DNA of 35,247 nucleotides, taken from the NCBI RefSeq assembly GCF_003853645.1, contig NZ_QTPO01000073.1, positions 1 through 35,247 on the forward strand, given 5' to 3'. The notes beneath the pieces are model-generated. The model was not told where the DNA came from, ran no database searches, and saw nothing but the letters and a program-made list of their open reading frames with translations. Shown one piece after another: positions 1 through 7,372 of the stretch. This DNA is from Burkholderia sp. Bp9143 (GTDB taxonomy: Bacteria; Pseudomonadota; Gammaproteobacteria; Burkholderiales; Burkholderiaceae). Position 1 is the stretch's first letter, and each line of letters starts with the position of its first letter. The position numbers and the translations under genes were made by a program.

Positions 1-236
1 CACTTGTAGAACGGCGCGTTGCTCTCGTCGAGCACCTTGGTGAACGGCTTGTGCCAGCTGAGGCCCTCGCGGGCGAGACGCGCCCAGAAGCCTTCGTAAT
101 CCTGCTCGGCCTCGGCGGCCAGCGCCTGGTAGGCCGGCATGCCGGAAAGGGTCGCGCGCTCGCGCGTGTCGGCCGGCGGTTCGAAGATTCGGCGCTCCTG
201 AAGGATCGATACGAGGGCGGTCAAGATGGTCTCCAT
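1..236 (-). CDS. acs: Acetyl-CoA synthetase, N-terminal part (runs off the window)
   Basis: This is the first 78 codons of an AMP-forming acetate:CoA ligase, which converts acetate, ATP and CoA to acetyl-CoA. The visible N-terminus carries the family pattern: an ILQERRIFEPP opening, then SGMPAYQAL, then EGFWARLARE, and finally WHKPFTKVLDESNAPFYK just before the edge. The catalytic core lies outside the window. I take the ATG at 236 as the start. It has no clear ribosome site, while GGAG inside codons 1-2 is well placed for a TTG at 224, so the true start could be four codons later. A sigma-54 type promoter lies 33-48 bases upstream of the ATG. Lying downstream of the alcohol dehydrogenase operon on the same strand, it would take up the acetate made by ethanol oxidation. 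Family assignment is secure; the regulatory link is inference. Confidence 0.9.
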   Translation of the reverse strand, partial: METILTALVSILQERRIFEPPADTRERATLSGMPAYQALAAEAEQDYEGFWARLAREGLSWHKPFTKVLDESNAPFYK

Positions 237-268
237 GGAAATCGTAGGGTGTGGCCTGACTGTCGAAA

Positions 269-284
269 CGCAACTTGCATGCCA
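269..284 (-). promoter_or_regulatory. Sigma-54 (-24/-12) promoter of acs
   Basis: Read on the minus strand, the site is TGGCATG-CAAG-TTGCG. It matches 10 of the 11 fixed consensus positions (TGGCACG-N4-TTGC) and has exactly ten bases between GG and GC. The predicted transcript start is near 258, giving a leader of about 22 bases before the acs ATG. It is nearly identical to the promoter found before the alcohol dehydrogenase. Confidence 0.7.
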
Positions 285-400
285 ATCGCGCGGGTATTCG
301 GGCGGAACGGCGTGCGTGCGGGTTGTCGCGCGGCTTGCGCCGATCGATCTGTAGTGCAAATCAATGAACGATGGAACGACCGGCGATCTCGTCGGCCTGC

Positions 401-444
401 GTGTTGCGTCGAAATGCAGCAGCGGGTGTTGCAGGCGTCAACAC
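401..444. promoter_or_regulatory. Candidate activator-binding sites upstream of acs
   Basis: A perfect 19-bp inverted repeat, GTGTTG-N7-CAACAC, occupies 426-444. A second GTGTTGCG half-site begins at 401. They lie about 115-160 bases upstream of the -24 element, a normal distance for a sigma-54 enhancer-binding protein. The same pattern occurs upstream of pqqA at 14268-14286. Confidence 0.55.
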
Positions 445-487
445 GGCGTCCGATGCGCGTCGCACGCGGCACCGGCCGGACGTCGTG

Positions 488-2353
488 CTACGCGATGAAC
501 GACCGGAGCACGCCGAGCGCGTCGGACGCACGCAGGCGCGCGAGTGCCGACGCCTCGATCTGCCGCACGCGTTCGGCGGACAGGTTCAACTGGCGGCCGA
601 TATCGCGCAGCGAGCAGCCTTCGTCCGTGTGCAGCCCGTAGCGCAGCCGCAGGACCATCGCCTCGCGTGGCGGCAGCCGCTCGATCGCGGCGGCGATGGT
701 ATTGCGCAACTGGGCGGCGCTGGCGGCGTCTTCGGGCGACGGCGACGACAGGTCCGGCGCGACGTCGGCGAACGTCATGTCGCCTTCCTGCGAGACCGGC
801 AAGTCCGCCGACACCGGTTCCTTCACGATCGCCATCAGGTCGCGCACCTTGTCGACCGGCTCGCCCATGTGGACGGCCAGTTCGGCCGGCGTCGCGGCCA
901 TGCCCGCGCGTTGCCGATGCTCGCGCGCGAGCCGCGTCAGCTTGTTCAGCGCGTCGACCGTATGCGTCGGCACGCGGATCGTGCGGCCGAGGTCGGCGAG
1001 CGCGTGCGTGATCGCCTGCCGGATCCACCAGGTCGCGTAGGTCGAGAACCGGAAGCCGCGTCGGTAGTCGTAGCGCTCGATCGCCTTCAACAGGCCGATG
1101 TTGCCTTCCTGGATCAGGTCCGCGAACGGCAGCCCGCGATCGGGATAGCGCTTCGCGATCGACACGACGAGCCGGAGGTTCGCGTCGAACAGTCCCGTCC
1201 TCGCCGGCTGCATCGCGCGTTCGATCGCACCGAGCCGTGCGTCGAGCGACGCGGTCGCGCCGGGCGGCAGTTCCGACGCAGCGGCACCGCGCACGATCGC
1301 GGCGCGTGCGTCGACGAACTCGGCCGCGCGCCGCGTCAGCGTCGGCCCGCAGGCCGGATGCGCGGCAATGCATGACGCGAGCCAGCCGGCGTGATCGTCG
1401 TCGGTCGACTGCGCGAACGACGGCGGGATGCCCGCGTCGGCCAGCATCCGCGCCAGCCGGCCCCGCAGCGCGCGATGCCGGCGGGCGCGGCCGCGCAACG
1501 GTTCGCTCATCCGCTCGAGTGCGCGTGCGGACAGGCATAGCGTGCCGAGCAGCGCCACGGCATCGCGTACTTGCGTGCGATACGCGGCGGAAGCGGTGCC
1601 GCCGGACACCAGCGCCGCGCGCATGCCGTCCGCGAGTGCATCGATGCGCGCGAGCCGCGCCACGACGGCGTTGCGCCAGGCCGAATCCTCCGGTGGCGTC
1701 TCGTCGTCGCGCGCGGGTTCGCCGGTGGAGGCCGGCGAAACGCCCGCATCGGCGTGAGCGGCCGGCGGATCGTCGTGCGGGCCGTCGGCGAGAAAGATCA
1801 CGTAGGTCGATGCGGCGGTCCGCCGTTCGGCGATCTCGGCGCGGATCGACACCAGCGCGTCGAGCGCATCGGGATCGCCGCACAGCACTGCGACCGACGC
1901 CGCGCGGCCGCGCTCGATGCGCCGCGCGAACGCGAATTCCTCGTCGCGCGTGAGGAGCGGCGTCGTGCCCATCTCGCGCAGGTACAGCCGGACCGGGTCG
2001 GTCGTGCGCGGGGCGAGCAGGTCGGCCGCGGCGAGCGTGCCGGTACCGTCGACCCATGCACGCGTGGGCGGCGCGGGCCGGAAGTAACGGTCGAGCGTCC
2101 AGCCGCTCGCGGTGTCGGCGCTGTCGCACACCGCGATGCCGAGTTCGGCGAGCACCGCGGCCGCCGCATCGATGCTGCTGTCGCCCGCATCGTCGTCGGG
2201 CAGCGCGTCGATGATGTCGCCGCGCGTGACGAAGCCGCGTGCGAGTCCGGTCGAAATCAGCGCGGGGAGATGGGCGGCCGCGGGTGGCGGCGCGTCGTCG
2301 TCGTGGCCGGCGGCGGACGCCGACGCGCGCCGCTGTGCGGACCGCGCCGGCAT
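488..2353 (-). CDS. RpoD-type (sigma-70 family, group 2-like) RNA polymerase sigma factor
   Basis: This 621-residue protein has the full primary-sigma layout. Region 1.1 is near residues 30-80 (ALISTGLARGFVTRGDIIDA). Region 1.2 is near 117-150 (DPVRLYLREMG). A long non-conserved region follows, then regions 2.1-2.4 (ANLRLVVSIAKRYPDRGL, STYATWWIRQAIT) and region 4 with a C-terminal helix-turn-helix. The -10-reading Gln and Thr of region 2.4 are kept. In the -35 recognition helix the sequence is SAERVRQIE where E. coli RpoD has TRERIRQIE, so the position of Arg584 is Ala. I place the start at ATG 2353, 16 bases after the HiPIP stop; an upstream in-frame ATG at 2386 overlaps HiPIP and has no ribosome site. 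It is a full-size paralogue at the end of the dehydrogenase operon, so it is probably an alternative or secondary sigma rather than the housekeeping one. Its target promoters are unknown. Confidence 0.85.
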   Translation of the reverse strand: MPARSAQRRASASAAGHDDDAPPPAAAHLPALISTGLARGFVTRGDIIDALPDDDAGDSSIDAAAAVLAELGIAVCDSADTASGWTLDRYFRPAPPTRAWVDGTGTLAAADLLAPRTTDPVRLYLREMGTTPLLTRDEEFAFARRIERGRAASVAVLCGDPDALDALVSIRAEIAERRTAASTYVIFLADGPHDDPPAAHADAGVSPASTGEPARDDETPPEDSAWRNAVVARLARIDALADGMRAALVSGGTASAAYRTQVRDAVALLGTLCLSARALERMSEPLRGRARRHRALRGRLARMLADAGIPPSFAQSTDDDHAGWLASCIAAHPACGPTLTRRAAEFVDARAAIVRGAAASELPPGATASLDARLGAIERAMQPARTGLFDANLRLVVSIAKRYPDRGLPFADLIQEGNIGLLKAIERYDYRRGFRFSTYATWWIRQAITHALADLGRTIRVPTHTVDALNKLTRLAREHRQRAGMAATPAELAVHMGEPVDKVRDLMAIVKEPVSADLPVSQEGDMTFADVAPDLSSPSPEDAASAAQLRNTIAAAIERLPPREAMVLRLRYGLHTDEGCSLRDIGRQLNLSAERVRQIEASALARLRASDALGVLRSFIA

Positions 2354-2369
2354 CTCGCCGCGCGACGCG

Positions 2370-2684
2370 TCACGCGCGCTTGGCATACACGTTGCACCAG
2401 CCGTCCGCGGCAACCGACTTGCCGGCGAACATCGCGCACGTGCCGGCGGCATCCGCCGCTTCGCCCTTGTAGAAGCGGCAGTTCGAGCAACGCTGGCCGG
2501 GCTGGTATTTCGGGAACTGCGCGGCGTCGACGCTCGACGCGCGGGCGCGATAGCCGAGCGCCTTGGCCGCGGCGTCGTTTTCGTCGACGAGGGGCGGGGC
2601 CGCCAGCGCGGGGCGTGCCGCGGCAAGCGCCGCGCACAGTCCGATGGTCCGGACGATGAAGGTTCTGCGAGTCGTGGTGTGCAT
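2370..2684 (-). CDS. High-potential iron-sulfur protein (HiPIP), Tat-exported
   Basis: This 104-residue periplasmic electron carrier starts with a twin-arginine signal (MHTTTRRTFIV, then an Ala-rich segment ending near ALAA). The mature domain carries the four cysteines that bind a 4Fe-4S cluster in the HiPIP pattern: CSNC, a third Cys in GTCAMF, and a fourth in GWCNVY. HiPIPs accept electrons from periplasmic dehydrogenases or cytochromes and pass them to terminal oxidases. AGGA sits about ten bases before the ATG. It follows the cytochrome fusion gene by 74 bases and precedes the sigma gene by 16, so it is probably co-transcribed with the alcohol dehydrogenase and could drain its electrons. 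A paralogue of identical length lies at 33967-34281. Confidence 0.92.
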   Translation of the reverse strand: MHTTTRRTFIVRTIGLCAALAAARPALAAPPLVDENDAAAKALGYRARASSVDAAQFPKYQPGQRCSNCRFYKGEAADAAGTCAMFAGKSVAADGWCNVYAKRA

Positions 2685-2758
2685 CACTGTCGTTTCCTGG
2701 TGAAGAAGAAATCGTGCAGGCGTGGGGCCGGGCATGCGCACCCGGGCCGCAAGCCGGG

Positions 2759-4018
2759 TTACTGGCTGGCTTCCTTGTGCCCCGCGGGACCGACGACGAG
2801 CGGCGCGGCCGATGCGCGCGCCGTATCGGCGGTCAGCTTGTCCTTGCTCGCGGCGTAGCCGTTCGATGCGAGCAGGAACGCCATCAGGTCCGCATAGTCG
2901 TCGTCCTTCAGCTTGCCGGGCTGGTCCGCGGGCATGTTGGTCGCCATGTAGCCGAACACGCCGCCGATCGTCAGGTGAGAATGCGACAGCGGCGCGAACG
3001 ACGGACCGCTCAGCGCGGGCGCGGTGTCGCCTTCGAGGTTGGCGCCGTGGCACTTCGCGCACGCATTGCCGTACAGCGTCTTGCCATGTTCGACCTGGGC
3101 CGCATCGAATGTCGGCGCGGCATCGCCGGTGCTCCCGGAAACACGCATGAAGCCGCCGCCGGCCGGTACGCCGCGCGCGCGCAGCAGGCCGGCGCGCGAC
3201 AGGCCGGCAGCCGCCATCGCGCCGTCGAGGAAGCGCGGCGTCGCGCGCGAATCGTGCGCTTCGAGCGCGCCGCCGGGCAGCGCCCACTTGCGGGTCAGCG
3301 CGGCGAGCCGGCCGTTGTTCTTCATCTGCGCGAGTGCCGCGTCGATACGCTGCTGCAGCGCGGCCGAGCGCGGCGCGAACGCGAACGTGAGCTGCCACTC
3401 CGCATACGGCGACGACGTCGCGCTGAAGCGGAACGCCTGCTTCGGATGCGCGGCCTGGTACGCGATGACCGCCGGGTACCAGACGATCGCGCGATGCGCG
3501 CGGCCGCGTGCGACCGCGTCGACCGTTTGCTCGGACGTGTTCTCGAGATCGAAGCGCGCGTTCTTCTGCTGAACCGCGATCAATTGCGCGGGGCTCGCAT
3601 AAGTGGCCGCGACGATTTCCCGGCCGGTCGTCGGCGTGCCGGCATCGCGGCGCGTGACGCTCACGTAGCCGGAGCGCAGGTAGCCTTGCGAGAACAGCAG
3701 CTTCGTGTCGGATGCGTCGGCGATGGCCGAGCGCGGGAATCCGGCAAGTACGTCGCAATCGCGTTCGAGGATGCCGGCGAGCTCGTGCGCGGACACGCCG
3801 TCGTCGTCGCTGCCGCCAGCGTCGTGTGCGGAGAAGGTCGCGGTGATGCCGGCCGTGCGGAACACCTCGCGTGCGACGGCCTTGTCGAGCGCGGCCGTCG
3901 GCGTACCGGGCAGCGAGCAGACGCGCACCGGCGTCGCGGCCGTGGAGAGCGCCGGGGTCAGCGCCGTGCCTGCCGCGAGCGCACAGGCCGCGGCGAGGCG
4001 GGAAAGTCGGATGGTCAT
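2759..4018 (-). CDS. Periplasmic binding protein (XoxJ/MxaJ-like) fused to cytochrome c
   Basis: The protein is 419 residues: signal peptide (1 to about 28), a family-3 solute-binding domain (about 30-250), and a C-terminal class I cytochrome c domain (about 300-395). The cytochrome part has CAKCH at 320-324 and a likely axial Met at 362 in the motif ATNMPADQPG. In methylotrophs the quinoprotein dehydrogenase XoxF or MxaF is encoded with a separate binding-protein-like partner (XoxJ/MxaJ) and a separate cytochrome (XoxG/MxaG). Here the two partner functions appear joined in one chain, directly downstream (82-base gap) of the dehydrogenase gene. It probably docks with the dehydrogenase and takes electrons from reduced PQQ. 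The domain calls come from sequence pattern; equivalence to XoxJ plus XoxG is inference from gene order and family. Confidence 0.85.
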   Translation of the reverse strand: MTIRLSRLAAACALAAGTALTPALSTAATPVRVCSLPGTPTAALDKAVAREVFRTAGITATFSAHDAGGSDDDGVSAHELAGILERDCDVLAGFPRSAIADASDTKLLFSQGYLRSGYVSVTRRDAGTPTTGREIVAATYASPAQLIAVQQKNARFDLENTSEQTVDAVARGRAHRAIVWYPAVIAYQAAHPKQAFRFSATSSPYAEWQLTFAFAPRSAALQQRIDAALAQMKNNGRLAALTRKWALPGGALEAHDSRATPRFLDGAMAAAGLSRAGLLRARGVPAGGGFMRVSGSTGDAAPTFDAAQVEHGKTLYGNACAKCHGANLEGDTAPALSGPSFAPLSHSHLTIGGVFGYMATNMPADQPGKLKDDDYADLMAFLLASNGYAASKDKLTADTARASAAPLVVGPAGHKEASQ

Positions 4019-4100
4019 GATCGTTCGCCCGGTTGAAAAAGAGAAGGGGGGAGGCGCCCGCGCCGGCGGCGCGGGCGCAATGCGGGTGACCGGAAGGCGA

Positions 4101-5828
4101 TCAGCCGCGGTCGAGGGCGAACACGTACAGCGTGCCGCCGCGCGGCACGTCGTCCGCCGCCTTGGCCATCGGGCCGCCCCAGATCGGGTTCGCGCCGCCG
4201 TAGCCGGCGAGCACTGCTACGTACTCCTTGCCGTCGACCTCAAACACCGACGGCTGCGCGATGATCCCGCTCGCGAGCTTCGGGCTCTCCCACAGCACCT
4301 TGCCGGTCGACACGTCGAACGCGTACAGGTGACCGTCGAGCGAGCCGCTGAACGCGAGGCCGCTCGCGGTCGTCGCGACGCCGCCGTTCCACGGCAGCTT
4401 GCTCCAGTGGCTCCACACCTTCTTGCCGGTGTTCACGTCGATCGCCTGGAGTTCGCCGTAGCCTTCGCTGCCCGGCTCGGGCTTGATCTCGAAGCCTTCG
4501 CCGAGATACGGCAACCCTTCCATGTAGTTGACCGACTTGCCCGACAGGCTCATGCACGCATGCAGCGCCGGCACGATCGCGAGATGGCGCTCGGGGTCGT
4601 ACGACACCGACCACCAGTTCTTGCCGCCGAGGAAGCTCGGGCACGTGTCGATCGTCGTGCCGACCTTCGGATACTTCGCGGGATCCTGGATCGGCGCGCC
4701 GTCTTCCGTGTAGCCGGTGACCGACGTCGCCTTCACGAACGGCTCCGCATAGATCAGCTTGCCGCTGTCGCGATCGATCGCATGGAAGTAGCCGTTGCGG
4801 TCCGCATGGATGATCGCATCGTGTTCCTTGCCCTTGTACTTGATCGTCGCGAGCACCGGCGTGTTGACGCCGTCATAGTCCCAGGTGTCGTGCTTCGTGT
4901 ACTGGTAGTGCCACTTGAGGTCGCCGTTCTTCGGATCCAGCGCGAGCAGCGAGTCGGAGTACAGGTTGTCGCCCGGACGCAGGTCCGCGAGCCACGGCCC
5001 CGGATTGCCGACGCCCCAGTACAGCGTGCGCGTCGCCGCGTCGTAGGTGCCGGTCAGCCAGGCCGGTGCGCCGCCATGTGCCTGCATGCCGTCGGGCCAG
5101 GTATCGGCGTGCTTCTCGCCCTGGCCGGGAATCGTGAAGCGCTTCCACAGCAGCGAGCCGTCGTTCGGGCTGAGTGCCGCGATGAAGCCGCGCGCGCCGT
5201 ATTCGCCGCCCGAGCTGCCGACCACGATCGCGCCGTCGAGCGCGAGCGGGGCGAGCGAGAACGCGTAGCCGAGCCCCGGTTCGAACATCTGCTTCTTCCA
5301 CACGAGCGCGCCGGTCTGCGCATCGAGCGCGGCCACCTCGCCGCTCAGCATCGCGACGTAGACGTTCTTGCCGTACAGCGCGACGCCGCGGTTCACGACG
5401 TCGCAGCAGGCCGTCTTGAACGATTCCGCCCCGAGCTTCGGCTCGTATTTCCACAGCTGCGCGCCGGTGGCCGCGTCGAACGCGTACACGTTGTCCTTCG
5501 GCGTGGTCACGAACAGGTAGCGGCCGTTGACGATCGGCGTGGCCTCGAAACCCTGCTTCAGCTCGGCCGGAAACTTGTAGCTCCACGCCTGCGTGAGCTG
5601 CTTCACGTTCGACGCGTCGATCTGCTTGAGCGGCGAATGCGCCTGGCCGCTGTACGTGCGGTAGTAGGTGAGCCAGCCCGGATCGCGTTGCGCATCCGTG
5701 AGCCGCTGGTACGTGACGGCCGGATAATCCGCGGCAGCGTCCACCAGGCCGGGATTCAAGGCGATCGCGGCCGCCGCCGCGATTCCGATCGTTGCCAGTC
5801 GGCTCGTCGAAGCCGAGAGTTTTTTCAT
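4101..5828 (-). CDS. PQQ-dependent alcohol dehydrogenase, methanol/ethanol family, with lanthanide-type active site
   Basis: The protein is a 575-residue periplasmic quinoprotein with a signal peptide and an eight-bladed propeller built from repeats such as VYAFDAATGAQLWKYEP. It oxidises primary alcohols to aldehydes using PQQ. Visible active-site features are the vicinal cysteines Cys141-Cys142, the metal ligand candidates Glu209 (GGEYG) and Asn275 (GVGNPGPW), and the catalytic Asp317 in TWDYDGVN. Asp319, two residues on, is the extra metal ligand that marks lanthanide-dependent XoxF/ExaF/PedH enzymes; calcium enzymes have a non-acidic residue there. The start at 5828 is preceded by AGGAGA; an in-frame ATG at 5846 is less likely. 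A sigma-54 promoter lies 80-100 bases upstream. It is the first gene of an operon with the binding-protein/cytochrome fusion, HiPIP and the sigma factor. The substrate is not readable from sequence; ethanol is plausible given acs. Confidence 0.93.
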   Translation of the reverse strand: MKKLSASTSRLATIGIAAAAAIALNPGLVDAAADYPAVTYQRLTDAQRDPGWLTYYRTYSGQAHSPLKQIDASNVKQLTQAWSYKFPAELKQGFEATPIVNGRYLFVTTPKDNVYAFDAATGAQLWKYEPKLGAESFKTACCDVVNRGVALYGKNVYVAMLSGEVAALDAQTGALVWKKQMFEPGLGYAFSLAPLALDGAIVVGSSGGEYGARGFIAALSPNDGSLLWKRFTIPGQGEKHADTWPDGMQAHGGAPAWLTGTYDAATRTLYWGVGNPGPWLADLRPGDNLYSDSLLALDPKNGDLKWHYQYTKHDTWDYDGVNTPVLATIKYKGKEHDAIIHADRNGYFHAIDRDSGKLIYAEPFVKATSVTGYTEDGAPIQDPAKYPKVGTTIDTCPSFLGGKNWWSVSYDPERHLAIVPALHACMSLSGKSVNYMEGLPYLGEGFEIKPEPGSEGYGELQAIDVNTGKKVWSHWSKLPWNGGVATTASGLAFSGSLDGHLYAFDVSTGKVLWESPKLASGIIAQPSVFEVDGKEYVAVLAGYGGANPIWGGPMAKAADDVPRGGTLYVFALDRG

Positions 5829-5918
5829 GGTTGTCTCCTGAGTCATTGTGGTCGCACCGCGGCCAACACATGGCCGGTTCGGCAGGGTGGGGATCCGGGT
5901 CCAGTGCGCAGCCAGTCA

Positions 5919-5934
5919 CGCAAATCGCATGCCA
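5919..5934 (-). promoter_or_regulatory. Sigma-54 promoter of the PQQ dehydrogenase operon
   Basis: Read on the minus strand it is TGGCATG-CGAT-TTGCG, matching 10 of 11 fixed consensus positions with correct GG-N10-GC spacing. The predicted transcript start is near 5908, leaving a leader of about 80 bases. Confidence 0.7.
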
Positions 5935-6021
5935 TTGCGGCGCGTGCGTTGCCGCGCAAGGCGGAGCGGCAGATTGCGGATGCTGGGGCGATGTGTGCGG
6001 CGCGGCGCGGGTGATCCGCGT

Positions 6022-6070
6022 GTGTTGCGTTCGGGGACAGCCGCGGGCGGAGTGTTGCGAAACATGACAG
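6022..6070. promoter_or_regulatory. Two tandem candidate activator sites between the dehydrogenase and tonB operons
   Basis: GTGTTGCG occurs at 6022-6029 and again at 6052-6059, exactly 30 bases (about three helical turns) apart. Each fits GTGTTG-N7-NNACA, a weakened form of the palindromes upstream of acs and pqqA. They lie roughly 90-135 bases upstream of the dehydrogenase -24 element. The rest of the 650-base gap (5829-6480) holds two sigma-54 promoters and no convincing gene. Confidence 0.45.
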
Positions 6071-6333
6071 TGCCGTGCGCAGTCGGCGTATCGCGCATGG
6101 GATACGCGGCGTACGACGCATCGCGGCCGCTATATGCGAGTACATGCCTGAATGGATAAACGTGTGGCGGAGAAAAGGCGATCGTCGACGACGGAGTGAG
6201 TCGATCGCGCGCTGCTGCCCGATACGGCAGACGCATGCGACGGACGACATGCCTTCGGCGGCGAGATCGATCCGAACGGCGATCACGCACACGACGGCAC
6301 GAACACCGTGCCGGTGATCCAAATTGACACAGG

Positions 6334-6362
6334 TTCAACAGGGGTGGCACGAACTGCAACAG
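6334..6362. promoter_or_regulatory. Candidate activator half-sites upstream of tonB
   Basis: TTCAACAG (6334-6341) and TGCAACAG (6355-6362) are two copies of the CAACA half-site spaced 21 bases, or two helical turns. They start about 65-95 bases upstream of the tonB -24 element. They are weaker matches than those at acs and pqqA. Confidence 0.35.
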
Positions 6363-6425
6363 GTGTGCGGTCGCGTATCGATGCATGGCGGCTTCGATCG
6401 GCGGCCTGCCGGGCGTCGCACGTAT

Positions 6426-6441
6426 CGGCATGCTTCTTGCC
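6426..6441 (+). promoter_or_regulatory. Sigma-54 promoter of the tonB-exbBD-receptor operon
   Basis: The site reads CGGCATG-CTTC-TTGCC, 9 of 11 fixed consensus positions with exact GG-N10-GC spacing. The predicted transcript start is near 6452, about 29 bases before the tonB start. Confidence 0.55.
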
Positions 6442-6480
6442 GTTCGAAGCGGCAACGTCTCCACGCAGCGAGAAACCGCC

Positions 6481-7362
6481 ATGCCTGTCCCGATTTCGTC
6501 CGATGCCAGCCGCAGGTCCGACCGCCGCCGCGTGGTCGCGCTCGCATACGGCGTCGTGCCTGCCGGCCCGCATGCGACGACGATCGCGATGCCGTTGTCC
6601 GCGCGTGCACGCGAACCGCTGCAAGCCGTCGCGCTGGCGGTGTTCGCCGTCCATGCGGCCATCATGGTCGCGCTGTGGCATGCCCGGATGCCCGATGCGC
6701 GCCCGACGCTGCCTCGCGCGCTCGCCGTCGAGGTGGACGCGAGCGAGTCCGCGCGGGTTGCCGAACCGGGCGTGCAGCGCCGTACGGATGTCGCGACGCC
6801 GGTTCCTGCCGCGCATCGGCCTTCACATTCGAGCCGCGAAACTGCCATGCATCGAGAGATTCGGCCGAATGTGACCGTGCCTCGTCAGATCGACCATGCG
6901 AGTCCTTCGCGCAAGCCCCAGGCCTCAACCGCGGTAGCACAGCCGGACGGTGAAGGTCAGCGAACCGTGCCGCTACAGGAAACGGCACCGCCGGCCGCTG
7001 CACACGCATCGGCAGATACCGCGACGCTGCCCGCGCATGCGACGCCGATCACGCCATCATCGACTGCACCCGAACCCGTCACCGCACCGCGCTTCGCGGC
7101 GGCCTACCTGCGCAACCCCGCGCCCGATTACCCGGACGTCGCGCAGCGGCGCGGCTGGGAAGGCACCGCGTTCCTGAACGTGCATGTGCTCGCGAACGGC
7201 CGGCCCGACCAGGTCCTGCTGTCGGCAAGCAGCGGACACGACGCGCTCGACGACGCGGCCATCGCGGCGGTCACGGGCTGGCGCTTCGTGCCGGCGAAAC
7301 GCGGCACGGAATCGATCGACGGCTGGGTCAGGGTGCCGGTCGTGTTCAAACTCGGAAACTAG
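6481..7362 (+). CDS. tonB: TonB-family energy transducer
   Basis: The product is 293 residues, and the C-terminal half is diagnostic. After a Pro/Ala/Thr-rich linker, the TonB domain runs from about residue 195 (YLRNPAPDYPDVAQRRGWEG) through VLANGRPDQVLLSASSGHDALDDAAI to a terminal GWVRVPVVFKL. One transmembrane helix near residues 45-65 (LQAVALAVFAVHAAIMVALW) anchors it in the inner membrane. It passes proton-motive energy from ExbB/ExbD to outer-membrane receptors. The start at 6481 is a choice: further in-frame ATG codons lie upstream (6385) and downstream (6589), and none has a strong ribosome site. exbB follows 10 bases after the stop, so this TonB is probably dedicated to the receptor at the end of the operon. 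Confidence 0.88.
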   Translation: MPVPISSDASRRSDRRRVVALAYGVVPAGPHATTIAMPLSARAREPLQAVALAVFAVHAAIMVALWHARMPDARPTLPRALAVEVDASESARVAEPGVQRRTDVATPVPAAHRPSHSSRETAMHREIRPNVTVPRQIDHASPSRKPQASTAVAQPDGEGQRTVPLQETAPPAAAHASADTATLPAHATPITPSSTAPEPVTAPRFAAAYLRNPAPDYPDVAQRRGWEGTAFLNVHVLANGRPDQVLLSASSGHDALDDAAIAAVTGWRFVPAKRGTESIDGWVRVPVVFKLGN

Positions 7363-7372
7363 GGAATCCGTC

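Noticed and set aside
438..2129. Long Arg-rich frames overlapping the sigma factor gene on both strands
   Set aside because: Arg/Ala-rich shadow frames are normal in this GC-rich DNA. The sigma frame has clear family motifs.
6345..6358. TGGCACGAAC followed by TGCA, resembling a sigma-54 promoter upstream of tonB
   Set aside because: The gap between GG and GC is eight bases, two short of the required ten. The element at 6426-6441 has the correct spacing.
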